Shown: one piece after another, positions 9,452 to 18,237 of the stretch | How the letters are laid out: each line of letters starts with the position of its first letter | Numbering within the stretch: the stretch's first letter is position 1 | Assembly: GCA_019753235.1 (NCBI GenBank) | Contig: JAIELF010000035.1 | Span: forward strand, 1-59,700 | From: a bacterium | GTDB taxonomy: Bacteria > Planctomycetota > Planctomycetia > Kolteriales > Kolteriaceae | DNA: 59,700 bases | Direction: 5' to 3' | Made by a program: the position numbers and the translations under genes | Notes under the pieces: model-generated | Databases searched by the model: none | What the model saw: only the letters and a program-made list of their open reading frames with translations | What the model was told of the DNA's origin: nothing

Positions 9452-11464
9452 ATGAAAGCTAGGAAATTGGTCTCATTGACGCTGGCAGCTGCGGCTGCGG
9501 TGTCGAGTCTGTCGATTGCTGCGGCCCCGCAGCCTCGGAAAGTGATCGCGATTCTCGATGCAACGCAGAACTTCGGCAACACTCGCCGAGCGGTAAGTTT
9601 TTACGATGTGACCAATCCGACAGCTGGCGTCTTTGGTCAGCAGCCTCTTTTCTCGGTCTGGACCGGTTACGAGGATACGGTCGGTGCTAACTTCGAAGAT
9701 CCACAAGCGATCACCGTCAATCCTTTCAACGGTAACGTCTATGTAGCTGCTTTCGATTCTGGAACGCCGGGCGTTGCAGACGTTGGCAATGACACTCAAG
9801 GCGACTTCGATGTCTATCGGATCGACTATCAGCGAGTGCTGAATGACTATGTGACGAACAATCGACCACGCGGGACAATGTACGCCCCATCGGTGAGCCC
9901 GGATGGTCAGGCGAACATTCCTCATCCAGACCGCGCGGATACGGTCTTCCTGAGCAACGCCAGTCAGAAGGTAGGCGAAGTTCGTCGTTCCGGCGATCTG
10001 CCCAGCGGTGCGACGCCGTTCTTCGATTACGACATTGAGTTTCGAGACCCGGCCAACTTGGTTTTCCTGGACAACCAACTTGGCCCGGATGGATCTGATG
10101 ACACGCCGGCCAACGATCACCGCATCTACGATTGGAAGCGCACCAGCACTTCTCCGGGAGCGGCCGTGGATCGAGGCAACTTCGAAGGTGGATACAACCG
10201 CGGAACGACTCAATCTTGGGAGTCGGACCTGATGGCGTTGACTAATCTCGACTTCGATGGCGCCGGCAACCCGGTTGGTCGGAGCGAGCCTGTCGATATC
10301 GCCTATGTTCGCCGTGACGGAGGGGATTACCTTTGGGTGGGTGAAGCCGATGGCGGTGGCGACGATTTGGCTACTTTCCAGCTCACCTTCTCGAATACGG
10401 TTGGTGGCTCATCGGCGGAGCTGAAGGAGATCCGAGTGGGTACGGGTCCGTATCCTCGGTCCACCTCGCTTGATGAGAACCCGATCATTGATCCGAACAG
10501 CAACGACGGTGAGTTTGACTATGTTCAGATCGACGCGAACGGCAACCCGATCATCGGTGAGTCGGGCTTCTTCGACGCGCCGCAGGCGGAGCCCAAGGTG
10601 ATTCGTCGAGACATCTCGAACTACAACGGCGCCGACACCGATGGAAACGGCAAGACGGAGATCGTTCCGGGAGCATGGACGGTATCGCCGAACCTGCCCG
10701 CTCCGTCCGCTGACGACGACACCGCCGTCACCGATGGCCGCTTCGTCACGGTGGACAAGGGTACGGGGAACATTTGGTACTTCGACATCGATTCCGGCTC
10801 GCAGCCCAACGTTGTCGCGGACGCTTATTTGTTTAACCCCACGACGGGAACCTTCGTCTATCAAGAGCAGAACGCGGTCAATCACTTCCTCGAACGTCAT
10901 GGGATTCGCCTTTTCCTCCGAGGCGATGTGGATAACAACGGCGTCATCAATGCCGCCGATATCGATCAACTCTTTGCCATTGGCGTAGACCCGACTCGTG
11001 GCGGCCTGGTCAGCAGTTTGGTTGGCCAGGAGTGGTTCGACCTGACGGGCAACAACCTTCTCTCGACGACTCCCAATGGAGTCGGGAGCGACATGGATGT
11101 ACTGATCAAGCAGATCCTTCGAACCCAGTACGGCGACAGCAACCTGGACGGTACCGTCTCTTCAGCGGACTTCGCATCCTTCCAGCTCAACTTTGGTCAA
11201 AGCAATCGGGGCTGGGCTCAAGGGGACTTTAACGGCGACCGGTCCGTCTCGGCTGCGGACTTCGCACTCTTGCAGGTAAGTTTCGGATCGGTCGGTGGCG
11301 GACTTGGTTTTGCTCCGACACCGTCGATTCAGCTTGCCTCTGCTCGGTTCTCTCCAGAGTTGAGCGTGGCGGTTGTTCCTGAAGCGTCGAGCGTTTTGCT
11401 CGCAGGACTGGCCGCGTCGAGCTTCGTCGTTGTCGTCTCGGCTCGTCGCCGAGCGAACAGCTAG
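9452..11464 (+). CDS. Dockerin-repeat, PEP-CTERM surface protein
   Basis: The ATG at 9452 follows AAGAGGAGG. The 670-residue product has an Ala-rich signal peptide (about 1-25). Residues 25-480 form a large domain that starts KVIAILDATQNFG and contains NPFNGNVYVAAFD, suggestive of a propeller-like or phytase-like beta structure, but I cannot assign it. Then come dockerin type I calcium-binding loops: GDVDNNGVINAADIDQLF (about 490), GDSNLDGTVSSADFASFQ (about 560) and GDFNGDRSVSAADFALLQ (about 590). The tail is VPEASSVLLAGLAASS plus a hydrophobic end and ARRR, a PEP-CTERM signal. The protein is probably exported, calcium-stabilised and surface-anchored. No cohesin partner is seen in the window. 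Confidence 0.82.
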   Translation: MKARKLVSLTLAAAAAVSSLSIAAAPQPRKVIAILDATQNFGNTRRAVSFYDVTNPTAGVFGQQPLFSVWTGYEDTVGANFEDPQAITVNPFNGNVYVAAFDSGTPGVADVGNDTQGDFDVYRIDYQRVLNDYVTNNRPRGTMYAPSVSPDGQANIPHPDRADTVFLSNASQKVGEVRRSGDLPSGATPFFDYDIEFRDPANLVFLDNQLGPDGSDDTPANDHRIYDWKRTSTSPGAAVDRGNFEGGYNRGTTQSWESDLMALTNLDFDGAGNPVGRSEPVDIAYVRRDGGDYLWVGEADGGGDDLATFQLTFSNTVGGSSAELKEIRVGTGPYPRSTSLDENPIIDPNSNDGEFDYVQIDANGNPIIGESGFFDAPQAEPKVIRRDISNYNGADTDGNGKTEIVPGAWTVSPNLPAPSADDDTAVTDGRFVTVDKGTGNIWYFDIDSGSQPNVVADAYLFNPTTGTFVYQEQNAVNHFLERHGIRLFLRGDVDNNGVINAADIDQLFAIGVDPTRGGLVSSLVGQEWFDLTGNNLLSTTPNGVGSDMDVLIKQILRTQYGDSNLDGTVSSADFASFQLNFGQSNRGWAQGDFNGDRSVSAADFALLQVSFGSVGGGLGFAPTPSIQLASARFSPELSVAVVPEASSVLLAGLAASSFVVVVSARRRANS

Positions 11465-11484
11465 GTCTACCGAAAGCAACTCTT

Positions 11485-11510
11485 GGCCTCAGGACTTTCG
11501 TCTTGAGGCC
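11485..11510 (+). terminator. Hairpin after the dockerin protein gene
   Basis: GGCCTCAGGAC at 11485-11495 pairs with GTCTTGAGGCC at 11500-11510 (11 bp, one G-T pair) around a TTTC loop, 20 nt after the stop codon. No T-run follows, so it may be a weak terminator or an mRNA-end structure. Confidence 0.55.
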
Positions 11511-11573
11511 TACCGGTGACTATCGTTCTTTCTCAGCAAGTAGTATTTTCTCTAGACGTTTAGGAGTTCTCTC

Positions 11574-12236
11574 GTGAATACCATTCGCTTTTCTCTTTTC
11601 TGTGCATCAATTGCTCTCTTGATTGGCTCGTCGGCCCACGCGGCTCCAACCGTTAAGCTTTCGCTTTTCGTTGATGAGCTCTCTCCGAACACTTTCAATC
11701 TCTACGCTGAGTCCAGCCTCGGCGACAACGCGGGTATCGCCTTCTACTCTGCCCCACTTCTGGGCGGCATCACCTCGCTCGACCACAAGTCGCCGGTCGC
11801 GAATGCTCTGCTCTCAGGGCCTCCATTCTTTAGTGCTCTTGGCTTCAACACTCTCCGATCGGCAGACGGTGCTCTGACTGTGCTGGCCTCTCAAGATACG
11901 ATTTCTGCCGGCTCGACTTTGGTCTACGGTATGGGTCAGGTCGCCGGAAATCTCGCGACCCTTCCAGGCGTGACGTCGCTTCTTCCCGGCTCTGAGCAAC
12001 CCGCCTACGCCGCTAAGCTTCTCATCGCCAGCGGTACCTACAGCGGCGCTCTCCCCAGCTTCAACCTGAACAGCGTTGACCTTGTCGCGAACGTCTTCGC
12101 CCAGAACGGCAGCCGACAAGTTGTTTCCGCCACGGTTCAAGCGGTTGTCGTCCCCGAAGCGAGCACGGTGGTGATGATGGGCATGGTTGCTGTTGCCATC
12201 GTCGCTGTTGCAGTTCGTCGTCGCGCGAGCTGCTAA
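11574..12236 (+). CDS. PEP-CTERM sorting domain protein
   Basis: The start is a GTG at 11574 preceded by TAGGAG at 8-nt spacing. The 220-residue protein has a signal peptide (about 1-23, ending SSAHA). The mature region shows alternating beta-type segments with many Ser, Ala and Val; there is no recognised domain. It ends VVPEASTVVMM plus a hydrophobic stretch and RRR, a PEP-CTERM tail nearly identical in its VPEAS core to those of the two previous genes. A strong terminator follows. Spacing of 109 nt from the upstream gene and the hairpin between them suggest separate transcripts that share sorting machinery. Confidence 0.8.
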   Translation: MNTIRFSLFCASIALLIGSSAHAAPTVKLSLFVDELSPNTFNLYAESSLGDNAGIAFYSAPLLGGITSLDHKSPVANALLSGPPFFSALGFNTLRSADGALTVLASQDTISAGSTLVYGMGQVAGNLATLPGVTSLLPGSEQPAYAAKLLIASGTYSGALPSFNLNSVDLVANVFAQNGSRQVVSATVQAVVVPEASTVVMMGMVAVAIVAVAVRRRASC

Positions 12237-12284
12237 CTCAATCGTTGATCGAATCGATTGATCGATAAGCAAACCTCTTCCCAT

Positions 12285-12319
12285 CCCCTCGGTAGTCATG
12301 TTGGCTGCCGAGGGGTTTT
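12285..12319 (+). terminator. Intrinsic terminator after PEP-CTERM gene
   Basis: CCCCTCGGTAG at 12285-12295 pairs with CTGCCGAGGGG at 12305-12315 (11 bp, one G-T pair) and is followed directly by TTTT. Confidence 0.8.
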
Positions 12320-12572
12320 CTGACAGATCTCGGCTGACTTGAGAACACTGATTGGGCCAAAGGAAGAGATCCCTGTTGATCCCTCAACAGGCCGTTAAAA
12401 AACGGATCCGACTCCGAGCTTCGACAATATCTCGCTTTAGAAAACAGTCGTCGCGCGGTGCCTGTCTCCCGTTTTCGACACGCTGCGAACGCCCTTTTGT
12501 ATAGGTCCGTGATCGACCTGAATATCTTCCTTTGCTCCATCCAGCACCCAACGGCGTCCTAAGGATCAGAAT
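12320..12572. other. Intergenic region before the second EEP gene
   Basis: About 250 bases with no supported ORF; presumed promoter and leader of the gene at 12573. Confidence 0.35.
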
Positions 12573-14585
12573 ATGTCGACGGCTTTACGTTCGCTTCTCA
12601 TCATGGGCCTCGTGGCGGCACCAACACTGGTGTCAGCGCAAATTCGAATCGTGAACTATAACGTCGCCAGCGGTCCACGAGCTGGTTCCGCTACAATCTT
12701 GGATGCCATCAATACCGACACCGTTCAAGGCATCAACCGTCCTGTAGATATTCTGCTGATTCAAGAATCAACATCCGTCGAAACAACGACCCAAGCATTC
12801 GCCGATCTTTTGAACGGACTTCCGACCACACCCACACAAAACTACGTTCGCGGCAATCTCAACGGCGGAACGACCGGCGGAGGCCGACCGTCGGTCATTT
12901 ACAACAGCAATGCCGTTCAGTTGATTAATGAGACATCTTTCGGCAACCTGGGTACTTCCGCTCAGGCAAGGCAAACACTTCGGTATCAGTTTCGACCTGT
13001 TGCATATGGTCCCGAGGCGGACTTTTATGTCTACAACAATCACTATAAGGCGGGTGACACGTCGACGGACCGCAACCGTCGAAACATTGAGGCGACCGCT
13101 CTCCGGGCCAATCTTGATTTGTTGGGAGAGGGAACCCATGCGATCTTAGTGGGTGACTTCAATATCTCCAGCAACCTCGAAGCAATGTGGACCACGCTGA
13201 GAGCTAGTGGCGCGGGCCAAGTGTTTGACCCGCTCAATCGAGAGGGGATCTGGGGCGATAGCTCCTCATTCAAGGACATTCATACACAGAGCCCGACGAC
13301 GACTGTTCGTTATTCTGGTCAGACGCCTGGCGGAATGGATGACCGATTCGATTTTCAAGTCTCGACAGGCGAAGTTCTGGATGGGGAAGGCTTCAGTTAC
13401 ATTCCCGGGACGTATCGAGCATTCGGAAACAACGGTACTCACCCGTTAAACGGGAATATCGACGATCCTTCTAATACAGCGGAGCCTCTGGCGGTGCTTC
13501 AAGCGATTGCCAACAGCTCCGACCACCTTCCCGTGATCGCGGACTATCAGATTCCGGCGAAAATGAGTGTTGCTGTCGGATCGGTCCCCTCACGAGTGAT
13601 CGAAGGGGCTTCCGTCAGCGTTCCAGTGACAGTCGAGAACGTTGCGCCCGTGAGTGTGGTCGTTGGAGCCGATGAGTTGGATTTTGCTGGCGGTGGTACT
13701 GGTGGCGTCACCGGCAGTTTTGTCGGGACCGATCCAGCACTGGACGGGGGTGTGACCAACTTCGTCACTCTCTCGACGGCTTCGGTAGGTTCCCTGAGCG
13801 GCAGCGTGCAGGTGACATCCAGCAGTCAAGCAGCCGCCAATCCCACCTTCAATCAGGGACTGCAGTTTGATGTATTGGCTCATTCGAATGGATCGTTTTC
13901 GGCCAGTACCGATGTCAATTCACTCACCATTGATTTTGGAATTGTCGCAAGAAACAGCATCGTCCCCACCCGGAGCTTCGTGATTTCCAACCTCTTGTCG
14001 ACCAACGGAATCACGGCTGATCTGGATCTAGATCAGATTTCTTCGATTGGAAGCGTCGCCGCGTTCAACACCAATCTTTCTACTTTCATCGGTCTCGATG
14101 CGGGCCAGTTCAACAGCTACACGGTTGGGTTAACGAGCTCCTCTCTGGGGATCTTTGACGCCGACTATTCTTTGTTTGTCTCAGACGAGAATCTTTTGGG
14201 GGCGATCAATGGAACGACGCTCCAATTGGAGTTCAAAGGCCGTGTCGCCATCGCTGGGGATGCGAACCTGGATGGTAACGTCACCGCTGCCGACTTTGCC
14301 GCGTTGCAGATCAGTTTTGGTGGTGCCGGGCAGTGGGGAAATGGTGACTTCAACGGCGATGGGCTTGTGACGGCAGCCGACTACGCCCTGTTGCAACAGA
14401 ATTTTGGTAGCGGCGGATCCTTCGCTCCGTCGTTAGTTTTGCCCTCGTTGGCCTCTGAACTGCGGTTCGACGCGGTTCCTGAGGTGAATACGCTCGGACT
14501 TGTGAGCCTAACGACAACAATCATGGCGATGGGTGTTTGGCGACGGATGCGGATCCACCGCTCATCGACTTCGCTTAATGCGTGA
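12573..14585 (+). CDS. Secreted EEP-family nuclease/phosphatase with dockerin repeats and PEP-CTERM-like tail
   Basis: The ATG at 12573 follows CTAAGGATC. The 670-residue product has a signal peptide (about 1-22, ending VSAQ). Residues 23-325 are an EEP domain: IRIVNYNVASG, ILLIQESTS (metal Glu), VYNNHYKAG, AILVGDFNISSN and NSSDHLPVIADY, so the catalytic Asp, Asn and His are in place. A Ser/Thr/Val-rich beta region (330-560) follows. Two dockerin-like calcium loops come next, GDANLDGNVTAADFAALQ and GDFNGDGLVTAADYALLQ (about 567-620). The end reads VPEVNTLGLVSL, a hydrophobic stretch and WRRMR, a divergent PEP-CTERM tail in which PEAS has become PEVN. It is most simply read as a surface-displayed phosphodiesterase, perhaps an extracellular DNase; the substrate is inference only. 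Confidence 0.85.
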   Translation: MSTALRSLLIMGLVAAPTLVSAQIRIVNYNVASGPRAGSATILDAINTDTVQGINRPVDILLIQESTSVETTTQAFADLLNGLPTTPTQNYVRGNLNGGTTGGGRPSVIYNSNAVQLINETSFGNLGTSAQARQTLRYQFRPVAYGPEADFYVYNNHYKAGDTSTDRNRRNIEATALRANLDLLGEGTHAILVGDFNISSNLEAMWTTLRASGAGQVFDPLNREGIWGDSSSFKDIHTQSPTTTVRYSGQTPGGMDDRFDFQVSTGEVLDGEGFSYIPGTYRAFGNNGTHPLNGNIDDPSNTAEPLAVLQAIANSSDHLPVIADYQIPAKMSVAVGSVPSRVIEGASVSVPVTVENVAPVSVVVGADELDFAGGGTGGVTGSFVGTDPALDGGVTNFVTLSTASVGSLSGSVQVTSSSQAAANPTFNQGLQFDVLAHSNGSFSASTDVNSLTIDFGIVARNSIVPTRSFVISNLLSTNGITADLDLDQISSIGSVAAFNTNLSTFIGLDAGQFNSYTVGLTSSSLGIFDADYSLFVSDENLLGAINGTTLQLEFKGRVAIAGDANLDGNVTAADFAALQISFGGAGQWGNGDFNGDGLVTAADYALLQQNFGSGGSFAPSLVLPSLASELRFDAVPEVNTLGLVSLTTTIMAMGVWRRMRIHRSSTSLNA

Positions 14586-14766
14586 CACTCAGGTGACTGC
14601 CCGCTCAAGTGGTGGCCTTTGCGTCAGGCTTACAGAGGGAGTTGATTGCTCGAGAAGTTCGGTCTGAAGGATTCCATTGGGTATCAGGATTTCTCCGCGC
14701 CGAGCGTGCTTCATACCCTTGGTCCCTTTCGAGCTTAGATGGTCAGCCAAAGGAAACTGTTTCGAA

Positions 14767-15993
14767 ATGCTTGTTCGAACAAACCGATCGATGCGAACCG
14801 GATTCACTCTCATCGAGCTATTGGTGGTCATTAGTGTGATGGGCGTCTTGATGGCGATTCTTCTGCCTGCCCTGTCAGCGGTCCGAGAGTCGGCGAATCG
14901 ACTCGATTGCCAGAATCGAATGAAGCAAATGGGTGTCGCGACGATTGCATATCAAGCGTCGCAAGGATTTTTTCCCGTTGGTAAGCCGTGGCCCGATGTC
15001 TACAACCCGTTGGGTCGCAAAGTGCACAGCCCGCCGACCACCAACTATAATTGGGTTCGATCGAGTTCAACTCCGCTCAAGACGAACTTTTTCTCGGTTC
15101 ATGTCGCTCTGCTTCCTTACCTGGAGATGCAGGGAATCGCAGAAATGATGAACTACGACACCAACCGAGCGATCGATCTGTCGGACAATCCCAACGAAAC
15201 GGCCTACACGATGGCGGCGGGATCCTTTCTTTGTCCAAGTGATCGCGCGGGTCGAAATGTCGTTGGTGAGAACTGCTACCGATACAACTTCGGAGGTAGC
15301 ACACCCTATAGCGGTTGGAAATCGGTCAGGGGTTTGATGGTTGACTTGGGTGGAGGGACCGATCCTCAGAAAGCAGAGATCGTAACGCTAGCTCCCGATT
15401 TCTATGCAAACAATTTTTCCGTTCAGGGGAATGGAGCATTCACCATCCGACGAGGTTTGACGGGAGTTGATTTCGTCGATGGCCTAACCAACACGGCGTT
15501 CTTCTCTGAAAGAGATCGGGGTTCGACGGAAGGCCGAACGGAACCAGCCGGCAAGCGACCGGATCGAACGGTGATTGTTGGACGACCCCAAGGCGAAGAT
15601 ATGGGTAACCGCGAGATCCCCCCTTCTCCCCAAGAGCTTTTCGACAGATGCCAGAATTTCAACCCTGGAATCAACAGCAACAACTTCTTTTCCGCGGGTC
15701 GATGGGCGTTCGGCAGCGATTATTCCAATGGCTGGCCGTTCGCGGCGTACACGTCTACGATGTACAACCACGTGGCGCCGCCCAATTGGAAGGCGTTCGA
15801 TTGTGGAACGACAAGTAGCATTCCCGATGTGCCTGGTGAGCATGCGATCATTACGGCGCGAAGCTCTCATTCGGGTGTCGTGAACGTTTGCTTCGGCGAT
15901 GGTCACGTGGAAGCTGTTTCTGACAGTATTGATGTGGGGATCTGGCGAGCAATGGGCTCACGCAACGGTGGTGAAACCGTCCGAGCTGAATGA
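14767..15993 (+). CDS. DUF1559 prepilin-like secreted protein
   Basis: Starting at the ATG at 14767 gives 408 residues; the ATG at 14791 is also possible. The N-terminus is a type IV prepilin-like signal, RTG followed by FTLIELLVVISV, with processing expected between G and F. The mature protein begins with a long hydrophobic helix and continues into the DUF1559 (SBP_bac_10) domain found in very many copies in planctomycetes. The C-terminal signature is present as HSGVVNVCFGDGHVEAV (H-X9-DG), followed by a typical short end. These proteins are thought to be pseudopilin-like secreted or envelope proteins; no specific job can be given. The neighbouring genes are not pilus genes. Confidence 0.9.
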   Translation: MLVRTNRSMRTGFTLIELLVVISVMGVLMAILLPALSAVRESANRLDCQNRMKQMGVATIAYQASQGFFPVGKPWPDVYNPLGRKVHSPPTTNYNWVRSSSTPLKTNFFSVHVALLPYLEMQGIAEMMNYDTNRAIDLSDNPNETAYTMAAGSFLCPSDRAGRNVVGENCYRYNFGGSTPYSGWKSVRGLMVDLGGGTDPQKAEIVTLAPDFYANNFSVQGNGAFTIRRGLTGVDFVDGLTNTAFFSERDRGSTEGRTEPAGKRPDRTVIVGRPQGEDMGNREIPPSPQELFDRCQNFNPGINSNNFFSAGRWAFGSDYSNGWPFAAYTSTMYNHVAPPNWKAFDCGTTSSIPDVPGEHAIITARSSHSGVVNVCFGDGHVEAVSDSIDVGIWRAMGSRNGGETVRAE

Positions 15994-16305
15994 AGTCGTC
16001 GGAACCGACCGGACAACCGCAGCGAAAGCTGCGCCACTTCGAGCATCAACGTCTTCTTCATGGCGGCCTTATTCCTCGAAAGTCAGCTCAATGTGAAGAT
16101 GTTTTCAACAGTGCAAGTCTCAAACTGGTCTCCCCGTTTCAACCAGGTGATTTGAGTCGGCACGATCAACTTCGATAAGCCACGTGCCGAGCGTGTTTCT
16201 GTGATCTACGGTTGGTCACCCGGTCGAAAGGTACGACTTTCAAAAGCCTCGACCGACTCGTACCTACGACCGCCGCCCGCCTTATCACCACAGAAAGGGC
16301 TTGCA
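15994..16305. other. Intergenic region before the response regulator
   Basis: About 310 bases; no gene, tRNA or strong hairpin is recognised. Confidence 0.4.
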
Positions 16306-16701
16306 ATGCAAGTGTACTTGGCTGATGACAGCCGAGTTATTCAGAGGCAGATTGGACAAATCTTGAGTGATGTTGGTTATGCCGTGGAAGTCTGCGACGA
16401 TGGACACTCGGCCTACCAACGCCTGGCCAGAGGCGATCTGAGGCTCGCCATTCTCGATTGGTACATGCCGGGCATGGATGGAGTCGAAATCTGTCAGCGA
16501 CTCGCGCAAGAGTCCCAGCTACAAACGGTCTACACCATCATTGTGACCACTCAGGAAAGTGATGATGCTCTGGCAGAAGCATTCAAGGCGGGCGCTAATG
16601 ACTACATTGCGAAGCCATTTTCGCCAACCGAATTGCTCGCACGCGTGAATGCTGGCCGCCGAATCACCGAGCACCTCACAGAGCCAAGCATGTCTCCATG
16701 A
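16306..16701 (+). CDS. Stand-alone response regulator receiver domain
   Basis: The 131-residue protein starts at the ATG at 16306 after AGAAAGGG and is a single CheY-like REC domain with no output domain. The acidic pair is in LADDSR (residues 7-8), the phospho-acceptor is Asp51 in LDWYMPGMDG, the switch Thr is in IIVTTQE (about 81-82), and Lys103 is in YIAKPFSP, so it should be phosphorylatable. No histidine kinase gene is next to it. The last bases overlap the ATG of the recombinase remnant downstream (ATGA at 16698-16701), which may be accidental. Confidence 0.88.
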   Translation: MQVYLADDSRVIQRQIGQILSDVGYAVEVCDDGHSAYQRLARGDLRLAILDWYMPGMDGVEICQRLAQESQLQTVYTIIVTTQESDDALAEAFKAGANDYIAKPFSPTELLARVNAGRRITEHLTEPSMSP

Positions 16702-17870
16702 CCAAGACCCAAGCGAACGCTGTTCTCGACGGCACCAAGGCGATATTCCTTCAAGATCTGAACGCGGCCAGCATCGAGTGGTTCCTGGCAGAGATGCGAA
16801 AGAGCGGTCGGTCGGCCCGGACGTCGAACAGCTACCTACGATCGATCAAGTCGTTTAGCCGTTGGATGTCCTGCAATCGCCGCATCCCCGAGGACGTCTT
16901 GGCTATCCTGTCGGCAGTCAACGAAAAGACCGATCGTCGGCACGAACGGCGAGCACTGAACCTGGAAGATCTGAACCGATTGATCGCCGCCGCCGAAGTG
17001 GGGCCGGTTGTCGCTGGCCTGACAGGCCTAGAACGATCGCACTTGTATCGGACAGCGGGCATGACGGGCCTGCGAGCCAGCGAACTGGCAAGCCTCGATC
17101 CGACCAGCTTCAACTTCCAGTCGATGGAACTGACCGTCAAAGCCAAGAGCAGCAAGCACCGGGAAGAGGACGTCTTGCCGATCTACGAAGAGTTGGCGGC
17201 CATCGTTCAACCTTGGCTCGCGAAGAAGGCCCAGGAGACTCCGATATGGGCCGGCCCCTGGGCGTCGAGCAAAACCAGGCCGCTCCGATGATCCCTGCCG
17301 ACCTGCAGGCCGCCGGCATCCCTTACCGCGATGCGTCAGGGAAGGTGGCCGACTTCCATTCACTTCGAACATCATTTGTGACGAACTTGATTAAGTCAGG
17401 CTTCAGCGTGAAGCAAGCCCAGGCGCTTGTCCGGCACTCGACCCCCAACCCTGACCCTCGGGACGTATTCGGCTCTCACGTCAACCGACCTGGCGTCAGG
17501 GCTCGCCAAGCTTCCCGGCCTCGGTGCACCAACGACGTCCGCACCTGAAGCGATGAAGGCCACCGGGACGGGCGAAAACTTTGCACCTCTATTTGCACCT
17601 GATCAAGGTAATCTGGTTCCCTTTGGTTCCTCTTCGTTCCCCAAACTGGCCGGGCATACTGACATGCCTATGTCACCAGAGACGATGATCATTTCAGGTG
17701 AAAACACTGGAAAACCAGTGAATCAAGCGGAAGAGATGAAATGCCCGAGGTGGGACTCGAACCCACACGCCAGTTTCCCGGCTTCGGATTTTAAGTCCGA
17801 TATGTCTGCCAATTCCATCACTCGGGCGGCCTTGCAGGCCTTGGGTTTGCGTCGTTTTCTTATAGCCTAG
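16698..17870 (+). pseudogene. Tyrosine recombinase/integrase, frameshifted
   Basis: The N-terminal SAM-like DNA-binding part (DLNAASIEWFLAEMRKSGRS) and the first catalytic Arg (GMTGLRASELASL) are in one frame that stops at 17291. The middle part with HSLRTSFVTNLIKSG (His-x-x-Arg box) and QALVRHSTPN (box II His) is in another frame from about 17262 to 17450. The Tyr segment TLGTYSALTSTDLA returns to the first frame; an extra C in the run near 17448 explains the second shift. All catalytic residues survive but never in one frame, so the gene is broken or has sequence errors. The frame stays open into the antisense of the tRNA-Leu. It is probably the integrase of an element once inserted near that tRNA. 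Confidence 0.8.
17743..17828 (-). tRNA. tRNA-Leu (anticodon TAA)
   Basis: On the - strand the gene starts GCCCGAGTGATGGAATTGGC and ends in CTCGGGC plus discriminator A. The acceptor stem GCCCGAG/CTCGGGC is perfect. The anticodon loop contains TAA inside stem strands CGGA/TCCG, the extra arm is long as in class II tRNAs, and the T arm GTGGGTTCGAGTCCCAC is canonical. CCA is not encoded. It reads codon UUA. Confidence 0.95.
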
Positions 17871-17928
17871 CTGATCGCTTGTCTAACTATTGCCTAACCT
17901 TTCTGCTCGATTTCAAAGGCACAATGCC

Positions 17929-18118
17929 CGCCACACCTTCGGGAGGCGCGACACCTCGACCGTCTTTTCGCCGCGCTCCGCCTCCTGCAAGATCCCCGCC
18001 ATCTGCTCTTCCGTGAAACGACTCTATAACGCATCCAATCCGCTCCCTTCTCAAAGCGGATTCTAACCCATCCATCGGCCCTGTTTCAGGGGTACAGGTC
18101 AATCTTCTTCGTGCCCAT
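17929..18118 (-). pseudogene. Remnant of an IS3-type transposase (OrfA)
   Basis: On the - strand an ATG at 18118 begins MGTKK and soon hits a stop (18086-18088). In another frame from 18020 the sequence RFTEEQMAGILQEAERGEK follows, which matches the helix-turn-helix start of IS3-family OrfA proteins, and then ends quickly. The intervening part is scrambled and the catalytic OrfB is absent, so it is a decayed fragment. It lies between tRNA-Leu and the acyltransferase gene, next to the broken recombinase. Confidence 0.6.
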
Positions 18119-18237
18119 CGGACAGTCTCCTAATACCCCCAAAATAAGGTTTCAGACTGTCCGCGAAACCCCGAGCACCTCAAATAGCCAAACAATCAGC
18201 CACAGAGTTCCGGGAAGAACCGAAAAATGGGAATAGC

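Noticed and set aside
9473..10213. A 246-codon open frame antisense to the dockerin protein
   Set aside because: Shadow of a well-supported exported protein with repeats and tail in the + frame.
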